This document shows, piece by piece, positions 1 through 8,159 of a stretch of DNA of 64,000 bases. Under the pieces are notes generated by a model that worked only from the letters and a program-made list of their open reading frames with translations, did no database searches and was not told where the DNA came from. Source of the DNA: Phytomonospora endophytica (lineage in GTDB: Bacteria; Actinomycetota; Actinomycetes; Mycobacteriales; Micromonosporaceae); NCBI RefSeq assembly GCF_014202425.1, contig NZ_JACHGT010000001.1, positions 41,160-105,159 of the forward strand, read 5' to 3'. The stretch's first letter is position 1. Every line of letters begins with the position of its first letter. The position numbers were made by a program, and so were the translations under genes.

Positions 1-515
1 CGCGCGAGCTCGCCTGTTGCTGCCCGGAGCCTCGGCGAGGCCCGGCGTCGCTCGGCGAGACGCCGGCTCCGGCCGAGGCCTTTCACGTGAGCCACAGCGG
101 GGGCGTGGGGGTGCGCCGGAGCCCGCTCAGCCCCGCCCGCCCCGCCGCGCTCGCGACGTGACGCGGCCGTGGCTGGGTGCGCGCGAGCTCGCCTGTTGCT
201 GCCCGGAGCCTCGGCGAGGCCCGGCGTCGCTCGGCGAGACGCCGGCTCCGGCCGAGGCCTTTCACGTGAGCCACGGCGGGGGTGTGGGGGTGCGCCGGAG
301 CCCGCTCAGCCCCGCCCGCCCCGCCGCGCTCGCGACGCGGCCGTGGCCGGACGCGCTGGATCCCGCACCATCCCGCCCCGCCGCGCTCGCGAGGCGGCCG
401 TGGCCGGGTACGCGCGAGCCCGCCTGTTGCTGTCCGGAGCCTCGGCGAGGCCCGGCGTCGCTCGGCGAGACGCCGACCCCGGCCGGGGTCTTTCACGTGA
501 GCCACGGCGGCGTGC
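1..515. repeat. GC-rich direct repeat array
   Basis: Three long near-identical copies start at about 1, 180 and 411. Each opens with CGCGCGAG and runs about 100 bp to TTTCACGTGAGCCAC, which sits at 81, 260 and 491. The first spacing is 179 bp. The second is 231 bp because a segment ending GCGGCCGTGGCCGG is duplicated internally (about 315-350 and 372-407). Each copy carries the palindrome TCACGTGA. Open frames cross the array on both strands, but they are Arg/Pro/Ala-rich, as expected of repetitive GC-rich DNA. I call it non-coding. The array may continue beyond the left edge. Confidence 0.8.
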
Positions 516-796
516 CCGGCCGGTGGGGTTGGGCGCGCAAAAGCCTGCGCGTTCGTGCTGGGCCTGACCGAGGGTCCGGCGTCGTATGACGAGGCGCGGG
601 TATCGGCGGAGGGGCCTTGCGCCTGAGGTGCGGCGGCATGCCAGGTGCCCGGCGCGGGTTTCGGCCGGGGCCTTGCACCCGAGGCGCGGGTGGCGCGTTC
701 GGCGAGCGGCTGGGCACGCTCAAGTCCGCAGGTTTCTACCCGGAGCCCCGCGAGAGTCCGGCGAGCACCCGCCCACACCTCCCCCCTCCCGACGCG
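516..796. other. Non-coding spacer with degenerate repeats
   Basis: No convincing gene is visible. Two diverged copies of a GGCCTTGC-containing block, about 56 bp apart (around 613 and 669), suggest decayed repeat units continuing from the array to the left. Open frames on both strands have low-complexity Arg/Pro/Ala composition and no good start context. Confidence 0.5.
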
Positions 797-830
797 ACGC
801 GGCCCCTCCCGTGAGCGGGAGGGGCCGCGT
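797..830 (-). terminator. Hairpin terminator of secreted-protein gene
   Basis: A perfect 15-bp inverted repeat, ACGCGGCCCCTCCCG / CGGGAGGGGCCGCGT, encloses a TGAG loop. It lies 10 bp past the stop of the minus-strand gene ending at 841. There is no U-tract, as is usual in high-GC actinobacteria. Confidence 0.8.
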
Positions 831-840
831 TCGGCGAGAG

Positions 841-1248
841 CTACTGATAGTTCTTCCAGGTGGCGTAGTCGCAATAGGACAACGTCACCCCGCCCTCGTT
901 GGCCTTGCGGAGGCAGATCTTGAACTCGAAGTAGTTGCCCTCGGCCAGGTTGTGCGAGCCGCCCTCGGAGGCGCGGTTGGTGGCGCAGTTGCCGTTGCCG
1001 CCGACCCAGAACGAGTACTTGAACAGGTTCTGGCTGACGTCGGTGACCTTGAGGTACACCCCCCAGCCGTCCTCTTCGATGTCGCAGATGGTCACGATGT
1101 CGCCGTACCAGCTGACCTGGACGCGACCGCCCGGGTCGCCGTCGTCGGTCTTCATTTCGTTGTCGGCGGCCATCGCGGGGCTGGCGATGGCGAAGGACAT
1201 GAGTAGGGCGGTGAACACCAAAGCGACTCGTACCGCGATCTTCTTCAC
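841..1248 (-). CDS. Small secreted protein, unknown function
   Basis: The predicted protein has 135 aa. It begins with a Sec signal peptide (KK, then a hydrophobic run of about 18 residues, then ASPAMA-A near residue 28). The mature part is about 107 aa with four cysteines (near 55, 88, 112 and 126), enough for two disulfides, and many aromatic residues and glycines. The GTG start is chosen because AAGGAG lies 6 nt upstream and the signal peptide begins there; longer open frames upstream lack both. A perfect hairpin follows the stop. The promoter region carries SARP-like heptads, so the neighbouring SARP regulator probably controls it. I do not recognise the family; an exported signalling, antimicrobial or inhibitor-like protein are all possible. 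Confidence 0.85.
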   Translation of the reverse strand: MKKIAVRVALVFTALLMSFAIASPAMAADNEMKTDDGDPGGRVQVSWYGDIVTICDIEEDGWGVYLKVTDVSQNLFKYSFWVGGNGNCATNRASEGGSHNLAEGNYFEFKICLRKANEGGVTLSYCDYATWKNYQ

Positions 1249-1336
1249 TGTCCGCTCCTTTCGAAGGTCGGCCCGGCAGCCGATTCCTCGCACCGATTCG
1301 CACCGGTGGCATCCCGTCCGATCGGGAGTCGCGGCA

Positions 1337-1380
1337 ACGATATGAACGAGCGGTAGATCCCTTGTAGACATTTCGTAGAC
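1337..1380 (-). promoter_or_regulatory. SARP-type heptad operator and -10
   Basis: Read on the minus strand, three heptamers lie exactly 11 bp apart: GTCTACG (1380-1374), GTCTACA (1369-1363) and ATCTACC (1358-1352). After 9 bp comes TATCGT (1342-1337), a TANNNT-type -10. Direct heptads at 11-bp period just upstream of the -10 are the known layout of SARP (OmpR-like winged-helix) operators. The same heptad occurs beside the SARP gene at 4295-4323. That the adjacent SARP binds here is inference. Confidence 0.65.
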
Positions 1381-1400
1381 GACTTGGATATTCGCGCGAC

Positions 1401-4172
1401 TCACAGGCGCGCGAGTTTCCCGCGCACCTCGTCGGCCTGCGGATTGCCCAACTCGACCAGTACGGCCAGGGCCTGCCGCCAGACCCTCCGGGTCGCCTCG
1501 GTGGCGCCGGTGTCGCGGTAGGTGTCGCCGAGCCGGACCAGTGGCGTGACCACGTTGAAGCGGTCGTCGAGCTCCCGGTAGAGGCGCACGGAGTTGCGGT
1601 AGGCGCCGATGGCGAGGTCGTAGTCGGCGAGCGCGTGATGGACGTACCCGATGGTGTCCCAGGTGGACGCCTGCCCGCCGGGATCGCGCACCTCCCGCAG
1701 CACGGCCAGCGCCGACAGGCACTCGTCGAGGGCCCTGCGGTGGTCACCGAGTCTGGCCCGGTACCAGGCGAGACTGGCCAGGGCCCGGCCTTCCCCGGCG
1801 CGGTGACCGGCGAGCCGGTAGAGGGCGAGGACCTCGTCGGCGGCGCGCAGCGCGGCCTCCCAGTCGCCCTCCTCCTCGTGGCGCCAGCACAGCAGGAAAC
1901 GGCAGCAGGCCTGTCCATAGTGGTCGTGGAGTTCCCGGTAGCGGTCCAGGGCCAGTGCGACGTGCTCGGCCGACTCCGTCCGCGAGCCGTGCCGGAACTG
2001 GGCCACCGCCATGAGGTAGTGCGTGGTCGCCCGGCCCGTCAGGTCCCGCGACCGGGCCGTCGCTCGCAGCGCCGTGCGGAGGGCGGCAATCCATTCGCGG
2101 CCCATGCCCTTCCGGCGCAGGAAGGGACTCATCGCCCAGGTCAGCTGCCACGCGTGGGCGTCGAGGCCGCACTTGAAGGCCGACTCGATCGCGCTGAGCA
2201 GCACGCGGTGTTCCGCGCGGAACCAGGTCACCGCCTCGTCGTGCGTCGCGTGCGCCTCGACGAGGACACCGGGGGCGCGTTCGCCGAGGGCGATCGACTC
2301 CCGGTTGGGGTCGAGGAGCCCGGCGGCGCGGTTGGCGGTGTGCAGGTAGTGGTCCATGAGCCTGCGCAGGGCCTCCTCGCGTTCTTCGCGGTGGCCGCAG
2401 CAGTAGGCCAGTTCGCAGGCGTAGGCGCGCAGGAGGTCGTGGAAGGCGTACCGGCCCGGGACGTGCTCGTCGAGCATGCGCGCCTGGTCGAGTTCGGCGA
2501 GGAGACGGCGGGCGCGCTGCGGGCTGACCCCGGCGAGGCTCGCGGCGGCGTGCACCGAGATGTCGGGACCGGCGTGCAGTCCGAGCAGCCGGAACAGGCG
2601 GGCGGCGTGCGTTCCGAGGGCGTGGAAGGACCAGGAGAAGGTCGAGCGCAGATCGGTGCCCGGGTCGCGGCTGTCGAAGGCGTCGAGGACCCCGGCGGAG
2701 GCGTCGAGCTCGTCGGCGAGGACGTCGAGACCGAAGGCGGGCTGGACGGCGGCGCGGGCGGCGACGATCGCCAGCGCGAGGGGCAGCCGTGCGCAGCGCT
2801 CGATGATCCGGTCGACGGCCTCGGGCCGTTCGCCGACGCGCGGGCGGCCGAGCCGGACGGCGAGCAGGTCGGCGGCCTCGGCACGGGTGAGGACGTCGAG
2901 GTTCATCGGATGGGCGGTCCCGGCGGCGATCAGGCCGGTGAGCTGGGTGCGGCTGGTGACCACGGCGAATCCACCGGCGGCGGCGGGCAGCAACGGGCGG
3001 ATTTGCTCGGCGTCGCGGGCGTTGTCGAGGACGACGAGGACGCGCCGGTCGGCGAGCAGGCTGCGGTAGAGCGCCGACTGCGCGGCGAGCCCGGCGGGGA
3101 CGCGGGCCGGCGGCACGCCGAGGGCGTCGAGGAAACCGCCGAGGGCCTCGGCCGGGTCCATGGGCGTCTTCTCCGGGTCGAAGCCGCGCAGGTTCACGTA
3201 GAGCTGGCCGTCGGGGAAGCGCTCGCGTACCGAGCGCGCCCAGTGCACGGCCAGGGCGGTCTTGCCGACACCTGCCGTGCCCGAGATCGCGCACAGGCTC
3301 GCGCCCCGGTCGAGGACGGCACCCAGCTCGGCGAGGGCCTCGGCCCGACCGCTGAAGGCCGTGATGCCCATCGGGAGTTGCGCGGCGGCGCTCCCCGAGG
3401 CCGGTGCCGCGTTCACCGTCGCCCGGCCGAGCCCGGTGTCGGCGCGCAGGATCCGCTGGTGCAGTTCGCGCAGCTCCGGACCGGGTTCGACGCCGAGCTC
3501 GTCGACGAGACGCTCACGGGTGTCGCGGAAGACCGCGAGTGCCTTGTCCTGACGCCCGGCGCGGTACAACGCCAGCATCAGCAGCGCCGCGACGTGCTCC
3601 CGCAAGGGCTGACGGGCCAGCAGCGAGCGGAGCTCGCCGATCAGTTCGATGTGCTCGCCGAGTTCGAGCCGGAGCCGGAAATACTGTTCCTCGACGTTCT
3701 CGCGGCGTTCGCGCAATTCCGCGCGCAGCCATTCCAGATCCGATTCGAGACGAACTCCACCGAGTGGTTCGGGGGAGGAGACGGCCAATGCGCGCGCGAA
3801 TTCCCCGGCCGCTTCGAGAGTATTTCCGGCCTCCCAGGATTTGCGTGCGCCATTGCTGAGTTCGGTGAAATGCCACAGGTCGAGTTCGCCGGGGCGCACG
3901 ACGATGCGGAATCCGTGTTCGCGCACGATCCTGGGTTCCGGGTCGGCGCCGTCGTGCAGGGCCTTGCGCAGCTGCCAGATGAACTTGCGCAGGTTGGCCT
4001 CCGCCGAGCTGGGCGGATCCTCCCAGCACAGCTCGATGAGACGTTCCGGGGTGAGGGGTTTGTTGGCGTGTAACAGCAACGCGGCCAGCACGGTGCGCTG
4101 GCGGGGTCCGCCGAGGGGCACGCTGCGACCGTCGCGCAGTACCTCCAGGGGGCCAAGGATGCGGAACTCCAT
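1401..4172 (-). CDS. SARP/AfsR-family transcriptional regulator with NB-ARC and TPR
   Basis: The protein has 923 aa. Residues 1-90 form an OmpR-like winged helix (start MEFRILGPLEV). Residues 90-240 form the bacterial transcriptional activation domain. An NB-ARC ATPase follows, with P-loop GTAGVGKTAL near 295, RVLVVLDNA as Walker B and a LPLAL motif. The C-terminal third is TPR-like helices. This is the layout of AfsR-type activators, which bind direct heptads and usually switch on nearby secondary-metabolite or developmental genes. The ATG at 4172 has GGAG 6 nt upstream and matches the family N-terminus, so upstream in-frame starts are rejected. It is transcribed toward the small secreted protein gene. 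Heptad arrays lie both upstream of it and in front of that gene. Confidence 0.93.
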   Translation of the reverse strand: MEFRILGPLEVLRDGRSVPLGGPRQRTVLAALLLHANKPLTPERLIELCWEDPPSSAEANLRKFIWQLRKALHDGADPEPRIVREHGFRIVVRPGELDLWHFTELSNGARKSWEAGNTLEAAGEFARALAVSSPEPLGGVRLESDLEWLRAELRERRENVEEQYFRLRLELGEHIELIGELRSLLARQPLREHVAALLMLALYRAGRQDKALAVFRDTRERLVDELGVEPGPELRELHQRILRADTGLGRATVNAAPASGSAAAQLPMGITAFSGRAEALAELGAVLDRGASLCAISGTAGVGKTALAVHWARSVRERFPDGQLYVNLRGFDPEKTPMDPAEALGGFLDALGVPPARVPAGLAAQSALYRSLLADRRVLVVLDNARDAEQIRPLLPAAAGGFAVVTSRTQLTGLIAAGTAHPMNLDVLTRAEAADLLAVRLGRPRVGERPEAVDRIIERCARLPLALAIVAARAAVQPAFGLDVLADELDASAGVLDAFDSRDPGTDLRSTFSWSFHALGTHAARLFRLLGLHAGPDISVHAAASLAGVSPQRARRLLAELDQARMLDEHVPGRYAFHDLLRAYACELAYCCGHREEREEALRRLMDHYLHTANRAAGLLDPNRESIALGERAPGVLVEAHATHDEAVTWFRAEHRVLLSAIESAFKCGLDAHAWQLTWAMSPFLRRKGMGREWIAALRTALRATARSRDLTGRATTHYLMAVAQFRHGSRTESAEHVALALDRYRELHDHYGQACCRFLLCWRHEEEGDWEAALRAADEVLALYRLAGHRAGEGRALASLAWYRARLGDHRRALDECLSALAVLREVRDPGGQASTWDTIGYVHHALADYDLAIGAYRNSVRLYRELDDRFNVVTPLVRLGDTYRDTGATEATRRVWRQALAVLVELGNPQADEVRGKLARL

Positions 4173-4294
4173 CGCACACTCCGTCCTTGTGGCTTTCACG
4201 TTCGACGCGCCCGATTCTGGCACGCGCCAAGGCCGGAGGCAATGGGTGAAAACAGTGCCGGGCGGTGACCACGAACATTGCGCGTAAGGCTCGC

Positions 4295-4338
4295 GTATAC
4301 GCGACGTCTACGTCCCGTCTACGGCGACGGGATACATT
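4295..4338 (+). promoter_or_regulatory. Second SARP-type heptad array with -10
   Basis: On the plus strand GTATACG (4295-4301), GTCTACG (4306-4312) and GTCTACG (4317-4323) are spaced exactly 11 bp. After 9 bp comes TACATT (4333-4338), a TANNNT element. The geometry matches the site at 1337-1380. It lies between the SARP start and the lysR 3' end. The implied promoter points away from the SARP gene and into lysR antisense, with no evident plus-strand gene downstream. It may instead act in reverse as an autoregulatory site for the SARP gene. Confidence 0.55.
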
Positions 4339-4375
4339 CCCGCGGGCGTATTCATATCGGTCTTTTCCGTGCGAC

Positions 4376-5272
4376 TCATTCCGCCGCCGTCTCCCGCAGC
4401 GCGGTGATGAGGTCGTGCAGGGCGGGCTGCCCGAGCGAGGACCGGCGGACGGCGGCGTGGATCGCCCGGAACGGCCGTGGGCGGCGCACCTCGCGGACCA
4501 CCACGCCCGCGTGGCGGGTGCCCAGGCCGGTCCGCGGGATCAGGCACACCCCCAGCCCGGCGGCGACGAAGCCCTGCGCGGTGGCGTAGTCGTCGCTCTC
4601 CACCACGAAACCGGGCGTGAAACCGGCGGCGGCGCAGCCGTCGAGGAGGATCTCCAGGCACGGCCCGACCGGGCCGGTCTCGGTGCTCACCCACGGTTCC
4701 CCGGCCAGGTCGGCGAGGTCGAGGACGCGTTTCCCGGCGAGGGCGTGCCCCTTGGGGAGCACCGCCAGGTAGGGATCGTCGAGCAGGTGGACCAGCTCGA
4801 CACCGTCGTGCGCGCTCCCGTGCGGCCGGACGACGACGGCGAGGTCGGCCTCCCCGCGCTCGACCGCCGGCAGCGGGTCCTCGGGGTCGATGAGCCTGAG
4901 GTCGACGGCGATCCCCGGATGGTCCCGGCGCAGCCGCGCCAGCGCGGGCGGGAGCAGGGTCGCGCCCGCGGTGGCGAAGTAGCGGACCGACAGGCGCCCG
5001 GTCCGGCCTTCGCGCAGGTCGGCCAGCGCCGACTCGGCCTCGGCGACCTGTGCGCCGATCGTCCTCGCGTAGTCGCTGAGCAGCCGCCCGGCGGCGGTCG
5101 GCCGCACCCCGCGCCCGATCCGCTCCAGCAGCGCCGTCCGGGTCTCCTTCTCCAGCACGGCGATCTGCTGGCTGATCGCCGAAGGCGTGTAACCGAGGTT
5201 GGCCGCCGCGGCCGTCACCGAACCACTGGTGACCACCGCCCGGAGGATCTGCATCCTGCGCACATCGAGCAT
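4376..5272 (-). CDS. LysR-family transcriptional regulator
   Basis: The protein has 298 aa, the usual LysR length. Residues 1-60 are the winged helix-turn-helix (VTAAAANLGYTPSAISQQIAV), followed by the linker helix and a periplasmic-binding-like effector domain (RTGRLSVRYFATAGATLLPPAL onward). It is divergent from an EamA/DMT exporter 88 bp away, the classic LysR/target arrangement, so it probably senses a small molecule and controls that exporter. Its stop overlaps an ATG (ATGA) that opens a 23-codon frame ending at 4308; I see no support that this is a gene. Confidence 0.95.
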   Translation of the reverse strand: MLDVRRMQILRAVVTSGSVTAAAANLGYTPSAISQQIAVLEKETRTALLERIGRGVRPTAAGRLLSDYARTIGAQVAEAESALADLREGRTGRLSVRYFATAGATLLPPALARLRRDHPGIAVDLRLIDPEDPLPAVERGEADLAVVVRPHGSAHDGVELVHLLDDPYLAVLPKGHALAGKRVLDLADLAGEPWVSTETGPVGPCLEILLDGCAAAGFTPGFVVESDDYATAQGFVAAGLGVCLIPRTGLGTRHAGVVVREVRRPRPFRAIHAAVRRSSLGQPALHDLITALRETAAE

Positions 5273-5287
5273 GTAGTGGAGCTTAAC

Positions 5288-5302
5288 GGTTCATGCAGAA
5301 CC
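5288..5302. promoter_or_regulatory. Inverted repeat in lysR/exporter intergenic region
   Basis: GGTTC-N5-GAACC is a perfect dyad 15 bp upstream of the lysR start within the 88-bp divergent promoter region. It is a candidate LysR operator, although it is not a strict T-N11-A box. Confidence 0.45.
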
Positions 5303-5360
5303 TTTCGCTTGTCCTTCCAGGTACGGGCGGGCAGCGTGAAGGCCGACCGAAGGAGAACGC

Positions 5361-6284
5361 ATGAACACCGGACGGCGAAGCCTGGCCCGCATGGCCGTGC
5401 TCGCACTGCTGTGGGGCTCGGGCTTCCTGTGGATCAAGGTCGCCCTGACCGGCGGGCTCGCCCCGATCCAGATCACCGTGGTGCGCTGCGCCCTCGGCGC
5501 CGCCGTCCTGGCCGTGCTCGCCGCCCTAGCCCGCCAGCGCCTCCCGCGCGACCGCCGCGTCTGGGGCCGGCTCGTCATCGCCGCCTTCTTCTGCAACGCC
5601 GTGCCCTTCGCGCTGTTCGCCATCGGTGAGCAGACCGTCGACTCTGGCGTCGCGGGCGTCCTCAACGCGACCACGCCCCTGTGGTCGCTGCTCATCGGCC
5701 TCGGTATGGGCACCGAACGCGGCATCCGGCCCGTCCGCGTCGCCGGGCTCGCCGTCGGCTTCGCCGGGACCCTGCTCATCTTCTCGCCGTGGCACGAGTC
5801 GGGCCTGCTCAGCTGGGGCGCGCTCGCGCTGCTCCTGGCGGCGGTCAGCTACGCCATCGCCTTCGCCTACATGGGCCGCAAACTCGTCTCCTCGGGCACC
5901 GGCCCGCTCGCCGTCTCGGCCGCGCAACTGCTCACCGCGACCGGTCTCAGCGCGCTCGCGCTGCCCGCCGGGGGACTGTCCTGGACGGGGATCACGCCGA
6001 CGGCACTGGTCGCCGTGGCCGTCCTCGGCGTGTTCGGCACGGGCGTGACCTTCTACCTGAACTACCGGATCATCGCCGACGAGGGCGCCACCAGCGCCGC
6101 CACCGTCGGCTACCTCCTGCCGGTCGTCTCGGTGGCGCTCGGCGCGATCGTCCTCGACGAAGGCCTGAGCCCGCGCGTGGTCGTGGGCATGGCCGTCGTG
6201 CTGGCCGGCGTCGGGCTCACGCGGTGGAGGGGACGTTCACCGGCCACGACGGAAGACGCCCCGGTCCCGGCCGCCGCACGCTGA
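5361..6284 (+). CDS. EamA/DMT-superfamily transporter
   Basis: The protein has 307 aa with about ten hydrophobic segments arranged as two EamA repeats. Typical marks are LLWGSGFLWIKVAL near the N-terminus and a final helix followed by a short Arg-rich tail. Members export amino acids, metabolites or drugs from the cytoplasm. GAAGGAG lies just upstream of the ATG. Divergence from a LysR gene suggests induction by its substrate. The substrate itself cannot be read from the sequence. Confidence 0.93.
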   Translation: MNTGRRSLARMAVLALLWGSGFLWIKVALTGGLAPIQITVVRCALGAAVLAVLAALARQRLPRDRRVWGRLVIAAFFCNAVPFALFAIGEQTVDSGVAGVLNATTPLWSLLIGLGMGTERGIRPVRVAGLAVGFAGTLLIFSPWHESGLLSWGALALLLAAVSYAIAFAYMGRKLVSSGTGPLAVSAAQLLTATGLSALALPAGGLSWTGITPTALVAVAVLGVFGTGVTFYLNYRIIADEGATSAATVGYLLPVVSVALGAIVLDEGLSPRVVVGMAVVLAGVGLTRWRGRSPATTEDAPVPAAAR

Positions 6285-6298
6285 GGGCGGCCGGGACC
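6263..6298 (+). terminator. Terminator overlapping the exporter 3' end
   Basis: A 13-bp perfect stem, GGTCCCGGCCGCC / GGCGGCCGGGACC, has a 10-nt loop that contains the TGA stop of the EamA gene. It lies between two convergent genes and could serve both. Confidence 0.65.
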
Positions 6299-6303
6299 TC
6301 CGC

Positions 6304-7503
6304 TCACGCGGCCGTCAGCGCCTCGGTCGGCGAGAGCCGCGCGGCCCGGATCGCCGGGTAGAGGCCCGCGATCGCGCCGATCACGAGGGTCGCGGCAACA
6401 CCCCCGGCGCTCGCCCACACCGGAACCACCGTCGGCCACTCCCGCGTCCCGGCGTAGGTCGCGGTGACGACGACCCCGATGACGACGCCGCCGATCCCGC
6501 CGAGTGCCGACAGCAGCAGGGACTCGGCGAGGAACTGGAGCCTGATCTGCCCGCGAGTGGCCCCCAGCGAGCGTCGCAGCCCGATCTCGGATCGCCGCTC
6601 CAGCACTGAGATCACCATCGTGTTGGCCACCCCGACCCCGCCGACCAGCAGCGCCACCGCGCCCAGACCGAGCAGCAGCCCGGTGAACGCCCGGTCGGTG
6701 GCCTGGCGGGCGACGAGCGCGTCGGATGGCCGCGAGACCTTGACCTCGTTGGGGCTCCGCGGATTGGCCGTCGCGGCCAGCAGCTCCCGCACCGAGGCCA
6801 CGGCGTCGTCCTCGGCGCGGGTGTAGACCGTCGTCGGGTGCCCGTCGAAGTCCAGATAGGACTCCGCGGCCGGCCACCCGATCAGCGCCGCCGTGTCCAG
6901 CTCCGGCGCCAGCGGCACCGGATCGAGCACGCCGACCACGGTGAACCACCGGCCGCCCAGCCAGACCTGCACGTCCGAAGACGTCGCCGGCACACCGAGC
7001 AGGCTCGCCGTCGAGGCTCCGAGCACCACCGCGGGGTAGCCCTCGGTCGCCGCGTTGAGCCACGTGCCACCGGCCAGTTCGGCGGCGACGGTGTCCGGCA
7101 GCCCGAGATGCGCCGCCAGGACCGCGATCCCACCCGACTCGCCCGCCGGGATCCGGTCGTTGCGGTAGACCTTCGCCCCCGGGACGGTGCCGGTCGCCGC
7201 GACCGTCGTCACCGGCCCGATCCGCGCGATCATCCCGACCGCCTCGGGCGGCAGCGTCGCGGTGCCGCCCCCGAAGGACTGGCCGGGGGTGACCGTGAGC
7301 AGGTTCGTGCCGAGCGCGGCCAGGGCCCGGTCGAGCCCGGCCCGGCTCGACGAGGAGATCCCGACCACCGCGATCATGGCCGCGATCCCGATCGCGATGC
7401 CCAGCGCCGAGAGGAACGCCCGCAACGGGCGCGTCCGCAGCCCGGCCGCGCCGACGCCGAGGACGTCGCGCGGACTCAGTCGCGCCGGGACCGGCGTCGT
7501 CAC
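6304..7503 (-). CDS. ABC transporter permease, MacB/FtsX type
   Basis: The protein has 399 aa. A first transmembrane helix near 28-50 ([18 protein letters not shown]) is followed by a large extracytoplasmic MacB-like domain (about 55-265). Three C-terminal helices form the FtsX domain, with the typical [20 protein letters not shown] stretch. It is the last gene of a four-gene operon and overlaps the ATPase gene by 4 bp. With the ATPase and the adaptor it should form a MacAB-like export or mechanotransmission complex for a peptide, antibiotic or envelope stress factor. Confidence 0.95.
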   Translation of the reverse strand: MTTPVPARLSPRDVLGVGAAGLRTRPLRAFLSALGIAIGIAAMIAVVGISSSSRAGLDRALAALGTNLLTVTPGQSFGGGTATLPPEAVGMIARIGPVTTVAATGTVPGAKVYRNDRIPAGESGGIAVLAAHLGLPDTVAAELAGGTWLNAATEGYPAVVLGASTASLLGVPATSSDVQVWLGGRWFTVVGVLDPVPLAPELDTAALIGWPAAESYLDFDGHPTTVYTRAEDDAVASVRELLAATANPRSPNEVKVSRPSDALVARQATDRAFTGLLLGLGAVALLVGGVGVANTMVISVLERRSEIGLRRSLGATRGQIRLQFLAESLLLSALGGIGGVVIGVVVTATYAGTREWPTVVPVWASAGGVAATLVIGAIAGLYPAIRAARLSPTEALTAA

Positions 7504-8159
7504 ATCATCACCCCGTCTCGCAGGGACACCCGGCGTGGCAGCGACCCGGCGATGTCGAGGTCGTGGGTGATCACGACGATCGTCGTCCCGCCCGCGTTGA
7601 GCTCGTGCAACAGCGCCATCACCGCGCCGCCCGAGGCCGAGTCGAGGTTCCCGGTCGGCTCGTCGGCCAGCAGCAGCGCCGGCTCGCCGACCACCGCGCG
7701 GGCGATCGCGACCCGCTGGCGTTCACCGCCCGACAGCTCGTGCGGGACGTGCCCGAGCCGGTCGCCCAGACCGACGCGCTCCAAAGTGGACACCGCCCGG
7801 CGGCGGCGCTCCCGGACCGGCACGCCCGCGTAGAGCAGCCCGTCGGCGACGTTGTCGACGGCCGGCAGACCCGGTGCCAGGTGGAAGGACTGGAACACGA
7901 AGCCGATCCGGCTCGCCCGCAGCGCCGACAGGCGCCGGTCCGACAGGGACGCCACGTCATGCCCGTCGACCCGGACCGTCCCCGCCGAAGGCCGGTCGAG
8001 GGTCCCGATCAGGTTCAGCATCGTCGACTTCCCCGAACCCGACGGGCCCACGATCGCCAGCAGTTCGCCGCGCTCGATGGACAGCGTCACCCCGTTGAGG
8101 GCCGCGACGCCCGGATAGGTCTTGGTGACGTCCTCCAGCTCGACGACGTTCCCGCTCAT
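7500..8159 (-). CDS. ABC transporter ATP-binding protein, MacB/LolD type
   Basis: The protein has 219 aa, a stand-alone nucleotide-binding domain. Walker A is [15 protein letters not shown], the signature [14 protein letters not shown], Walker [14 protein letters not shown], with a following H-loop (VITHD). It overlaps its neighbours by 4 bp on both sides, implying translational coupling. It powers the FtsX-type permease encoded next. Confidence 0.96.
   Translation of the reverse strand: MSGNVVELEDVTKTYPGVAALNGVTLSIERGELLAIVGPSGSGKSTMLNLIGTLDRPSAGTVRVDGHDVASLSDRRLSALRASRIGFVFQSFHLAPGLPAVDNVADGLLYAGVPVRERRRRAVSTLERVGLGDRLGHVPHELSGGERQRVAIARAVVGEPALLLADEPTGNLDSASGGAVMALLHELNAGGTTIVVITHDLDIAGSLPRRVSLRDGVMM

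Noticed and set aside
1-515. CRISPR array
   Set aside because: Repeats are about 100 bp long, only three, with unequal spacing and no cas genes.
1635-4073. An 812-codon plus-strand frame opposite the SARP gene
   Set aside because: It is Gly/Asp/Val-rich antisense sequence with no domain. The minus strand has all SARP motifs.
4308-4379. 23-codon ORF overlapping the lysR stop (ATGA)
   Set aside because: No Shine-Dalgarno of its own beyond the coupling, no hydrophobic or conserved feature, and it spans the heptad region. Chance is the simpler reading.
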